From Augochlora pura (Eukaryota > Arthropoda > Insecta > Hymenoptera > Halictidae): a stretch of DNA of 64,000 nucleotides. This document shows positions 12,701-23,500 of this stretch, in pieces (the first letter of the stretch is position 1; each line of letters opens with the position of its first letter). The DNA lies in contig NC_135781.1 in NCBI RefSeq assembly GCF_028453695.1, positions 32,711,483 to 32,775,482 on the forward strand, given 5' to 3'. Made by a program: the position numbers and the translations under genes. Under the pieces are notes generated by a model. It was not told the DNA's origin. It was given only the letters and a program-made list of their open reading frames with translations, and ran no database searches.

Positions 12701-15700
12701 GAGCATAGGCAAGAGGTAGAGAAGGTAAAAGTATTACAGGGTCAGGTCGAACAGGAACAGCAGAAAAGAAACGTTCTGCAGACTGATTTGGCGCAACAGT
12801 CGTCCGAAGCTGGAAGATTGCGCGCAAGGGAGCAACAATTGGTTAGCGAAGTTGCTCAATTGAGAGAAACGAAACGACAAATAGAAGAAGAATTGCATCA
12901 CTTGAAAACACAGAGAAACGTGGACCAGTTGCAGACGAAAGAATTGCAAGAACAACTGGAAGCGGAAGCTTACTTTTCGGTAATGTATTGTTTCGTACTT
13001 TGTTTTACTCCGTTCTCAGTTGTTGTAACTAATCTGACCATTTCTCCATAGACCCTTTATAAAACTCAGACACAAGAACTTCGCGAGGAGCTCGACGAGA
13101 AGCTGCGATTGCAACAAGAGCTGGAGGAAGAGCGTAGCTCTCTAGTGCATCAGTTGCAATTGTCGCTAGCTAGAGGAGACAGCGAAGCTCTGGCAAGATC
13201 AATAGCCGAGGAAACCGTGGCAGATCTCGAGAAAGAACGAACGATGAAGGAATTAGAATACAAAGACGGAGTGGCGAAGCACCATCAGGAACTGAATTCT
13301 AAGGAACAGATCATAAATCGTTTGAAAGACAGCGAGGGCGAACTTAAGAAGAACGTTGATCAGTACTTCAAAGAGAAAGATGACTTGAGCAAGCGACTTA
13401 AGGAGTTACAAGATCAACTTACTAAAGCACAGTCTAACGCCGAAGATATAGATAAACTTAGTAGTAAATTAAAAACGGAGCAACTGTTGAAGCAACAAGC
13501 AGTGAACAAGCTGGCAGAGATTATGAACAGGAAAGATTTATCTTCGAGTGGTAAAACAAAGAACAAAGCATCCGCGGCGGACTTAAGGAAGAAGGAGAAA
13601 GATTGCAGACGTTTGCAACAGGAACTTACGCAGGAGAGAGAAAAATACGGACAGTTGGCAGCTAAATGGCAAAAGGATTTACAAGACCTACAGGTAAGCG
13701 GAAAAGCGTTACCAATTTTTCAGTAGACTTGTCCAAACGTCCTTAATGTTGACGTTATCTTTACAGGCACAATTGGTAGAAGAAAATCAATCTAAATTAA
13801 GGTTACAAATGGAGCTTGACTCGAAGGATTCAGAAATAGAAACGTTACAAATGAGGATCGCGTCACTGAATTCGGAAACTGCGAGCGTCTCGTCAGTCGA
13901 GAATGATGGGGAGGATTCTGTCTTATCAGAACATGGTACCATGAGGTTGGAAGGCTGGCTAAATGTGCCAAATAAACAAAATATTAAAAGGCACGGGTGG
14001 AAGAAACAATACGTTGTTGTCTCTTCGAAGAAGATAATATTTTATAACAGCGAGAACGATAAGCTGAATGCCGATCCAGTTCTAATATTGGATCTAAACA
14101 AAGTCTTCCACGTTAGATCCGTTACTCATGGTGATGTCATTCGAGCCGATGCCAAAGATATTCCGAGAATTTTTCAGGTGAATAATTTAACAGTAACAAT
14201 TCTTGATCCGCTATAGGAGGTTTAACAATCATCCAATCGTTGTTTCGATCTTTATAGTTGTTGTACGCTGGTGAAGGCGAGGCAAGGCGTCCTGGTGACG
14301 AAGGAAACACGTTGCCTGGTGTGGAGTTGCCACAACTTACTGACAAGCCAGGCACACAGTCGTTAAAAGGCCACGAGTTTGTTTCTATATCTTACCATAT
14401 GCCGACGACTTGCGAAGTATGTTCGAAACAGCTGTGGCATATGTTCCGACCACCGCCGGCTCTCGAGTGTCGAAGTAAGTTATTATACTTAACTGGAAGA
14501 AATATCGATTTGTTCACTCGGTGATCTAAATTTATCACTGTTCCTTGTCCACGAGATCGATGTCTCCGCTGCTTGCATTGAAATTCTAGTTAACCCCAAT
14601 TCGTTTCCCGCAGGGTGTCGCATAAAAGTGCACAAGGAGCATTTGGACAAGAAGGAGGATGCCATAGCACCATGCAAATTGCACTATGACCCGAACAGCG
14701 CCCGTGAATTATTAATCCTAGCTGGTAGTCCGGAAGAGCAGAAATACTGGGTCGCAAGATTGTCTAGACGTGTACAAAAATGTGGCTATAAAGCGAATTC
14801 TCACGTCGATGGCACGGGCCAACGTGTCTCGCCAAGGTAGCGTAGCCGTGCGACTCAGCGTAACCGGAGACTAAGTAGCTCTCTTGTATTGTGGAATCGC
14901 ATGATTGGGTGTAGCGAGGTTAGAGACGTTTGATTTTTCTTGCATTCCCATTTTCCAAATAGATATCCACACTTTCATTCAAGATTCTAATTACAGTATA
15001 CGATATTGACACTCGTTGTTCAGGATAGGTGTGACAAATATCGAATTCGAGTTGGATTCTTATTACATGTATAGGATCAGCCGTCGGCAATAGAACACCT
15101 AAATGTCCGGTCAAGTCGCAGACGAAACAAAATGTTTAACGGGGTACGCGGTACTGGATAATCAACAATTTTGTTTGTCTCTTTTTCAAAAATATTTCTC
15201 GATGTCAACCCTGATTCAATAATCTAATTTACCATCATCCAGGGTTTGAACGAGTTCTGACTTTTAGAAAAAAAGGCAATGATCTTCAAATAACCTTGCG
15301 AACAAGATCAAGCAAAAAATTCAATGCAAAGACTGCTTTAAATATTTTCTTCTATCTTCGATCCAAGATAGGCATTCGGGTGTTCCGTTTCTCGTGGCTC
15401 TCCCTGTATAGAATTACATACGCAGGTACCTGAAGGAAACACTAGACTGCGCGAGGTTTCAAATTTTATTCGATTGGGCAAGTACAATTGAGAATGAAAC
15501 AAAAGTGTTGAGGTAGAGTATAAACTTATAATGTGCCTAATGAGATAGGAAGCAGCTAACGATTGCATACTGAGACATTTTGATATTTTTATTTTATTGT
15601 TTTTACACGTGGGGGGAGAAGATGCTATATACTTTTTAACGTGGTGCTTTTAGTGCGACGAAATATTGGGCAACGGTCCAAAGTTTCTTGTTCCGGGTAT

Positions 15701-17541
15701 AGAATTTTTACATGGAGTTTTTAATCGTTGCAAGTTAAATACGATTTAGTGTTCCTCTGACTTTATAGTCCGATTAGACTTCAATTAATACTATTAATTT
15801 TCGTATCTAATCGAATCGATCGATGACCGCTGAGTTTGGTTTCGTTTAATGTGTATTCTGAATGGAAGCTCGAGCTTTTATCTACTATTCGAAGTTAAGC
15901 GATCGAAGTGAAATATCAAAAGAGCAATAACGAAATAATAGGCTACGTTGACCTTTATTTTTCTTTGTTGTAAACTGTTAATATTGTACATGATATTGTT
16001 TAATAGTACACACGTTTAATCTTGATTATATACTGTTTACAGAAACCACTATCGATCGCGTCATTCGATCTTTTTGTATTCGTATCTCTTTACGCGGTAA
16101 TTTACTGTACAGAAATATATTTCTACATACTGGAAAGAAATTTACGGAATCTCGATTTCACGTTCTTTTTATCAATTCACGCTGCATTGACGTTACATTA
16201 CCTGGTAGTTCAAACATCACGCCATAATACTGTTTCTGTACTTTGATCCACATTTATTTAGCTTTTTGGAATGTTTTATAGCCGATGAAAATACTGTTAC
16301 TAATGCAACTTAAAAAATGTTTTACGATAAAGAAAGGAACTGTTTTAACGAACAATCTCTACCATCGAATCTATTTATTCTAGAAACTGTTTGTAATTAC
16401 GAATGCGTAGCAAATAATGAAAGGCCATTGATTCCAATGATGTTTCTCATTTATTTACAACGACTAACGAGAATGGTAACACATTACGGAGTTGCGAGCA
16501 GTAAATCAATTCATATCCATTCGCATAGTTTCATCTTCCGGTTCTGGAAGCGACACAACTCAGATTTTTGTTTTATCGGACGGATGCTTCTTTTTTTTTC
16601 TTGATATGGGACTCTCACATCTATTTCTACGTACTCCATAGATACATGCCGCTGTTGCGCTTTTGAAGCTTCTTTTTGTCACATCAGCATGTGTGACGAT
16701 CATTATGAAAGTGGCACAGCTTGTGTATGTTATATTTTCGTTTGAATCTTCATCGGTCATGTTGTCCATTTATCTTGCATTTTGTCTCGTAAGCCACTTT
16801 CATGATCCCGGGCACATATTATAGAAAGCATTTCAGAAACGTAAGTAAAAACTTAGTCGACGAGAGAGGATTGCCGAATGAAACGAAAACGTCTTAATAA
16901 AATAAAACTGGTCCAGGAAAATAGGACGGCCAATAATGATAAATATTAAAATAATCTAAGCTAAAAGCAATGCCTTGAAGTTTTGATAAAGGAGCAACAA
17001 ACTTTAATTACAATTGATACATTAATTTCCTAGAGGCACTAGACACCGACAATTCACTATCAGCAGAGTGTCCATCATTGAGGACACAGTCGTATCTCAG
17101 ATATATCCGTGCTAGATTCTAGTGAGACTTAGATTAGATCTAGTCTCGTTAAACAAACTTTCCTGCACATCTCGGATAAAGCATGATACAGAACAATGAG
17201 CTCGACAGTAACTTCAGGATAGTAGCAAACCAATTACCATTCAATTTCAATACCATCGATGTTACTTCATGCTTTAACTGTCGCTCGATCGTTCTTCAGC
17301 AAGGTCCGTCGAACGGCTAAGTTTTTACGTATAGTTCCGAAGCACCTAGCTCCACACACTATCGATGTTGCTCGTGAACTCGAAAAACTAGCCTGATCCG
17401 CTCCCCATGTCGCCGGTCGTGCCTTATCGATCTCGATTTCTGTTTTTTTTCAGAGAGTCCACCAGATCCACCTTGAAGCCATATTTATCGGTGCAACAAC
17501 GATCCGCGACGCTGCCGGCGAACGCTAGCATGGGCAAGTGA
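9721..17541 (+). CDS. Rok: Rho-associated coiled-coil protein kinase (Rho kinase)
   Basis: Coding exons: 9721-9901, 10027-10187, 10265-10603, 10688-11821, 11945-12245, 12564-12979, 13052-13693, 13767-14177, 14258-14474, 14614-14836 and 17454-17541. The product is 1370 aa, as expected for ROCK (about 1350-1390). Order of parts: N-terminal extension; AGC kinase domain from ~76 (glycine loop GRGAFGEV, Lys107, HRD at 198-200, DFG Asp218, TPDYISPEV); AGC tail with FIGFTYSG; coiled coil ~420-1100; Rho-binding region ~950-1015 (QAVNKLAEIMNRKD); PH domain from ~1117 (LEGWLNVPN), split by a Cys/His C1 domain at ~1233-1290. Family knowledge: GTP-bound Rho relieves autoinhibition; the kinase phosphorylates myosin light chain and myosin phosphatase at the cell cortex. 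All catalytic residues are present. The ATG at 9721 begins MDALRDEDRRRRL, as in insect Rok. The C-terminus after the last splice (STLKPYLSVQQRSATLPANA) matches what I recall of insect Rok tails. A 24-nt microexon and a short C-terminus are possible variants. Confidence 0.95.
12328..12351 (+). other. Rok: Possible alternative 24-nt microexon of Rok
   Basis: Between coding exons 5 and 6 of Rok, a 24-base segment is bounded by a pyrimidine-containing acceptor ending CATCAG and a donor GGTAATG. It enters and leaves in phase 1, so it can be included or skipped without breaking the frame. Inclusion would add eight residues, roughly GRKSKTIE, to the coiled coil; skipping gives the smooth join VVK-ALQAKL. 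The sequence is basic and unlike the surrounding heptads. It could be chance, because 24-base in-phase segments between AG and GT are not rare. Confidence 0.3.
14837..17453 (+). other. Rok: Last intron of Rok / alternative 3' UTR
   Basis: This 2.6-kb AT-rich segment follows the donor at 14837 (AAG|GTAGCG) and ends in a strong acceptor (a T8 run then CAG) at 17453. If the intron is retained, translation stops at TAG 14838-14840, one codon boundary past the donor, and the segment becomes 3' UTR. An AATAAAATAAAA at 16896 could then end a short-form transcript. No conserved coding sequence was seen inside. Confidence 0.6.
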
Positions 17542-20500
17542 CCGTAACTAGCGGAATAAATTCGATTAGCGTCGCTCGCGCGCATTAACTTTTTTTCTTT
17601 TCTGGTTCATGAGAAAACAAAAGAGGAAGGAAGAGAAGAGGGTTCGCGGTGAAAAAAAAAACCCTCCGCCGCTCGGGACCTCGATTTTCGCGAGTCGAAG
17701 CAAGCGGGTTCCGTCGGGTTCCCTTTGGACTGGGCGAAGCCGATCGGTGATATTTCGCCTCCGGTGTCGATCGTTATCAGCAGCTAGCTCGTTAGTTGCG
17801 CGGGGAGAACAGCGTACAGGGTATAATCGCGTCGTCGACACTGCAAATTGCTCGTTAACCACGGAAGAGGACGGCAGAGGACTCTTTTCCCCGTCGACGA
17901 TCGCGCACGGAAAATTATTTCGGTGTACGATACCGTCGCGAAGGGGACACCGAGTCCGCTGCTGCTCGCTTCGAACTATACATACGTGTATAGTCCGATA
18001 AGGAGCCGCGGTTCTTATCGGGCGATTCCCGTGGAGACGATCGTTAATTTATCGCGTTCGACGCGACTGTCGGGAAAGCAGGATTATAGCGGTGCTCGAA
18101 TACTTTCTGTCATCCATTCCAGACCGACCCTAACAGCAGATCACGGCACGCCGTGGAGCATCGCCGTGAGAGCTGGTATCGTGTCAAATAGTTTCGTTAC
18201 GTCTAATGGATTTGTTTTATTTATTCTCGCTTGCCGTTCGCTTAAATCAAAAACCCGAACGCTTGGCTGAACGAAAGGGAACTCGGGAGCGAGGGACCCC
18301 GGAGAATCCATGAGAAATTACCGTGCGAAGCAACCGTCGGTGTGTAGAAGCTAATTTTTTTCGCCGGAAGAAACGTGAACGATGCTCGTGTAAGTCTGCC
18401 AAAATTTATTACGTTAATTTACCTGTGAAACGAATGGGCTTGTCTGTGTCGGCACTCAAGATTTAGGAAATCTTGTAAAGCTTGGAACGTTTCTTACGGA
18501 ACTGAGACTAGGTTCTAGGGCAATCTTGGACAGAGAGAAACCGGACACTTTGATTCGAGGATGGGAACGACGAAGTGAACTGTTAACCGTGAGCCATTGA
18601 TAATAATCTTTACAAGAAGCACGCGGCGGCGAGGGATCCGCGGCCGCGTCGTTTTATACAAGTTTTTCCACGGGTCGAATTTTTATAGCGATTTTTTCTT
18701 CTCGTAGACGCTTAAACACGATTTCCCCCCCCCCCCCCCGTTGTACATACGTTTTAAATAACCGTTGCCGTTCACGGCTCGTCCGCTGATTTCGGGACGA
18801 GAAGTCGCCGCGCGAAGTCATTAAGCGAGCACGCTTGCGAGCCTAGCGGCGCATGACGTGTCCCGGCGTTCGTGTCACCGGCGATCACGCTATGTCGAAA
18901 CCCTGGAAGGACGAAACATCGATCCGCACGCGTGGCCATTTTGTTACCTTCGCCGAATTGTCTCTGCCGAACCGTGGTTTCGCAGTAATATTGAGAAAAA
19001 CATAAGCGACAATAAATAATTGTTTTAAACACTCGAACACTTTATCTACCGATAGTTATTTCATACATGACCTTGTCTAGGCTGCACGATTATCGTAATA
19101 GATATTGTCGATCAATCATTGCTCGACGATGTTCGACGCAGGAGCGGAAATTTTTTAATGTGTCAATCGACGCGAGGGTGCGAATAATTTAGGATTTTTA
19201 CCTGGAAGAAAATCGTAGAGCGTCTTTCGTATAGAATACGATTGCTGAGAAGCCTAATTTACCAGCACCCGGTAGCTAAAGTGTTATCCTTCACGACCGG
19301 AGGGCTCCCCGAGCCTCCGCTTCCGGTCTTTCTAGGGTTCAAGAACGCTCACCAGAACTCGCGTAACATTGTACCAACGGTGCGCCGATTTATTGCGACC
19401 GCGAAGGTTTTGTAAGAAAAAAGAATCGAAAACATGGAAAACAATATTTCGCGACGAATTTCGCCGAAAATGATCGGAAGTATTATTACTTTTATATACG
19501 TCTCGGAATTAGTATGTTCAAAGCAGCGTCGGTTAAAATTGGAACCGTCTCGCGTGCGGAAGCAACGCGTTATCGCAGAGTCGTACGAGCGCGGCTGCCA
19601 AAGTTTCAGTTTTAGAACGAGACGCGTGGGATGCTGTTAAACGCGTCGACCAACGGCGAATTCGCCGATAGAACACCGAAACGCCGAACGTAATTTTAGT
19701 TCGCCGATGCAATGTAAACCCGGCTGGTGTGTGTTTAATCGAACATTGAATCTCGCGGATGTCTCGACTGTTGTTCCTTGTCTGTTCAGCAACGTGTCTC
19801 TGTAATCGTTCGCCGGTTCGCGAATCCTCGTTCGGTTCGAACAGTTCGAGGCCATTCGAAAGAGAGAGAGGCCGAGAACCTTCGAAAGCTCGATGGATAT
19901 TTTGTATGAAGTGCGAGTCGTTCGGGGACAAGCTGTTTTTATAATTTTTATGGTTTTGAAGAAAAGATACGAGACTAGGACGATTTTAAAAGTCACCGGT
20001 GTTCAAACGTGGCTCGATTAAATAAAAGAAAAGTGACGAACTTTCTGGTTGAGAAATATCTTTTCTTTTCAAACCTGTGGAGGTTATCGATTCGGTCGGC
20101 TTGTGTCATACGGCTATTTCTGTATTGTAAATTGTCGTCCCTATTGCCATGTACTCGTAAAACGTATTGCGGTCGTGTAGAAGAACAAAGTGCAGAATGA
20201 GCACCCTGAGCGTGGGGCGCGAGCTATCGACACTGGGACCAACAAAGCCTAATTAAATTTATAGCAGCAACGCATTAGATCATTATAAACAGACTGCGAA
20301 TTTTTACATTTTCAATTTGAGAAACTTCCGTTTCAATCGCAGCTCCTTTAAAAGAAACTTCGAACGATTTATGGACCTCCTCTATTTTGCTAAGATTGTT
20401 TGTTGGCCCCGGAGGGTGGTCGGAAGCTCGTCGCCCGCGCGCCGGGGGTTGCGCGATCGATGAACAAACCTGCGCCGCGAACGAGCTTGATTTGTATAGT

Positions 20501-20911
20501 AGAGATAAATATTTACAGTTGTAACTTAAGAATTTTTAACACGATGTACGATATTCGCTATTAACTAGGAAACAGAGGAGCAGGAATCAAGAGAAGCCTT
20601 AGGAGTTAACGTTTGGACGGTGCCCCCGGTGAGATTAGCGAGCGAGAGGCATCGAACAAAAATAGAAAGACATGAACGGGAAGATAAATGAAATCGGGCG
20701 CGAAGAACGCGTTTTATTAATCGTCGTCGCCGCTTGTGTTCTTATTGCGGTAACTTTGGGGTCGCGCAGCGTGGCGTCATGGCAACCTGCGAAATTGATT
20801 CATCGATTACCGTTTTGGAAATCATTCGAAGAATTCTCACATTTATTCTTAACTATTATTATTTGCGTATAATTCTCGGACCAGTTTAAATTGTAACTAT
20901 TACCTAAGTTT
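17542..20911. other. Rok 3' UTR and convergent intergenic DNA, first part
   Basis: No coding exon is supported. AATAAA motifs occur at 17555, 19011 and 20021 and could end Rok transcripts. A CpG-rich block lies at 17600-18300. A pure C15 run sits at 18725-18739. Open frames here (for example 17848-18270 and 19533-19931) have no recognisable domain. Confidence 0.5.
18725..18739. repeat. Poly(C) tract
   Basis: A run of 15 consecutive C bases, one of four long C or G homopolymers in the window. It can form G-quadruplex-like structure on the - strand and is a likely site of assembly length error. Confidence 0.9.
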
Positions 20912-21154
20912 TTAACACGTTGAGCGCTGCGTCAGTCAAATATGGCTGACACTAATTACTGACCAATTTTGAAAATTCATTTTGATTGCAATATGTTTGA
21001 GCAAACTGAATTTGATTAGAATATTTCGGATGCGAAAAGGTTCTAATGCCATTCCCTAGGAAAAGTATTGACTTTCTAGTATCGCTTTAATGAATTAAAT
21101 TGCTTTAACTATGGGAGAATTTTGGTGACTGATTAGCGGCGCTAAACGTGTTAA
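20912..21154. mobile_element. TTAA-bounded MITE, ends TTAACACGTTGAGCGC
   Basis: A 243-bp AT-rich element. Its left end TTAACACGTTGAGCGCTGC is mirrored at the right end by GCGGCGCTAAACGTGTTAA. The TTAA at both ends matches the target-site duplication of the piggyBac superfamily. It has no coding capacity. The ends differ from the more abundant TTAACCCTTTGC family in this window, so this is a separate family. Confidence 0.7.
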
Positions 21155-21847
21155 TTACAATACCCGCAACAGTAATCGCAGTACAATTATCGTGCAATTT
21201 TGTCGTTTCGTTGGATTGCTTTAATGTCACTCTGTGCGTCGTTCCGGACAAGCAGGAAAAGAATTGAACATTCTCGTCCGTCGACCCTCGTACGCTCTCT
21301 AAAAACGATTCGCGACTTTGCGGTTATTATGTATCTTAACACTTCGTTTGTTAAAGAAATCAAACATGCTATGTTAAGGGCAGAATGACTTAGAATTCTA
21401 CATTCTAAGGAGAACGTTTGGGGGGAGGGGGTTTTCGGAGGAGCGTACGAGGGTCGCCATTTCCATCCACATCGTAGGCCGCCGCCGTGTCCTCGCGCGA
21501 GATATTTTCAAATGGTGCTCCCCTCCCTAAATCCCCTCGATCACACACAGTTTCGTCCTTATTTCGTTCTCGTATTAAAAAGAGCAAAGCTTGTCGAAAA
21601 TAATCGATCCGATTGTAAAGCGACGGGAACGAATCACGGAGAAAAAGAAAGAGCGAAGGAAAGCGCGAAAAGAAAACGAGAAAGAAATAACAGAACAGAA
21701 CAATAGGAACACCATTTTTTAAACTACTGCCCCGTGCCTTCTTTCTGGGCCTCCCGGCCCTCCCGCCACAAAGTTCGGACAGGTTTTTCGTCCGAGCTGC
21801 GACGGCGAGCGCCGGGACGCACTAATTTTTGCCAATTGCGAGATAAC

Positions 21848-21890
21848 GAGAGAGAAAGAGAGAGCGAGCGAGAGAGAGAGAAAGAGAGCG
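21848..21890. repeat. (GA)n-rich microsatellite
   Basis: Interrupted GA dinucleotide repeat in the convergent intergenic region. A second one lies at 25284-25313 and an (AC)n repeat at 22226-22240. Confidence 0.85.
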
Positions 21891-22499
21891 AAGCAAGAAT
21901 AAGAAGAGGCGGAAGAACTTGTTAGAGCATATTTTATTATTGTTTAGTTATTTACAATCTGTATATTATTAATTAATATTACGATTAAAGTATTTTGTAG
22001 ATAATACAACGCGAGTCCTAGACGTTATCCACCATCGCGCCGTTGATCGATGAATTGTTGTCCGTCGTGTCCACCAACGAAACCGTCAGAAGCTTGCCGG
22101 ATAAAACGGCGCGATCAATCGTTCCGCGAAACGGTGTGTATTCTTATCCGGCGATCTTCTCCTCGATTAAACTTTTACGATCATTATCTCATGTATATGT
22201 ATATTTATAGTATTAACGGTAAGACAACACACACACACACGACTGCCATTTTTCCTCTCGTCCTCTCGTCCTGTATTTTCTACTCTGTTTCTTCTTCTTC
22301 TTCTTTGTTTTATTTCTTTTCATCGAACCCGCGTGTCCGTTCGTTCACGGCGTGCACCTCTCTCTCTGTTTTGTAGCCTCTTCTTTTCCTTTCGTTCCGG
22401 TATCTCTTTTTTTTGTAATTGATTTATGTAGTACAAAATAATACTCCATATAATGTGCAGCCTCCTCCACTATTTCTTTTTTTTTAAGATGTATAACGT

Positions 22500-22771
22500 T
22501 TAACCCTTTGCGGTTGAGTGGCGACTCCGCTAAATATGATCGTGCCACGTTTCAAAATAATTTTTATCATATTCCTTTATGTTTCATCATTCTAATTTAT
22601 GATCATTCTAACTTCGTTAATTTCATCGTCGAAATCAAGAGAAAAAAGGCTCGGAACTTTTTACTTCACCTAATATATAAAATGCTCCAAGTTATACAAA
22701 ATGGTAGCACTACAAGCATAAACAAATATCTTGGATCTCCACTTAAAATGGCTCCGACTGCAAAGGGTTAA
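22500..22771. mobile_element. piggyBac-like MITE, copy 1
   Basis: A 272-bp element beginning TTAACCCTTTGCGGTTGAG and ending CCGACTGCAAAGGGTTAA. Terminal inverted repeats of about 12-15 bp directly follow a TTAA duplication, the target site of piggyBac transposases. The interior is AT-rich with no open frame of note. Related copies lie at 23254, 33616, 39532 and 40731 in the same window. Confidence 0.8.
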
Positions 22772-22804
22772 GTTCTCAGATCGGTGATTTTACGGTCGCG
22801 ATCG

Positions 22805-22900
22805 TCGATCGCAGAGAAATCGTTTTACCGTCGATCGTAGGAATCGTTTTGGCATCGATCGCAGAGAAATCGTTTTACCGTCGATCGTAGGAATCGTTTT
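22805..22900. repeat. Tandem duplication, 50-bp unit
   Basis: A 50-base unit containing GATCGCAGAGAAATCG and GATCGTAGGAATCG occurs twice, head to tail and nearly identical. It abuts MITE copy 1 by about 30 bases. Confidence 0.85.
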
Positions 22901-23253
22901 AGCGGCGACACCGGCTCGTTTCACCGTTTAACGCACGCGGAACACTTTCCACGCCGCTTTCTAGAAGGCTTCCTCTTCGCTTCGGGGAACGCGCGGACCG
23001 TCGCCCGGAATACGATCGCAGTTAATTAGGCGGCCGTCGCTCGTTCACGAGGCATCGACCGGCCGAGGTGATGTCCGGAATTAATGAAAGGGCCCACTTT
23101 GCATATCCGGCCGCGGGTCGTCGACCTTTAAACGACATCCCCGAGATAGACGACTTAATTAGTACGGCCTACCCTCCCGCGGACCTTCGAACAAACTCTC
23201 AACCCTTCTACGGTCCTCTCTCCCACAGATTTTTCTTCACGCGACTACCCTTG

Positions 23254-23500
23254 TTAACCCTTTGCAGTCGGAACCATTTTAGCTGGAAATTCAAAATATT
23301 TCTTCAGACTTACAGTATTTGAGTTTTATAGAACCTAAAATTTTGTATACATTATGGAGTTGCATTTTGTGGCCCCTGCAACAGTTAACAGCTCTTAACA
23401 ATTTTCTAAATATAAAGAAATATGATAAAAATGATTTTGAAACGTGACATGATCGTTTTTAACGGCGCCTTAGAATCGCCACTCAAATTCGCAAATTGAC
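23254..23500. mobile_element. piggyBac-like MITE, copy 2 (right end decayed)
   Basis: It begins TTAACCCTTTGCAGTCGG and carries the interior of copy 1 in the opposite orientation, including GATTTTGAAACGTG and GAATCGCCACTCAAAT. The second terminal repeat has decayed, so the right edge is approximate. It lies only about 480 bp from copy 1. Confidence 0.65.
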
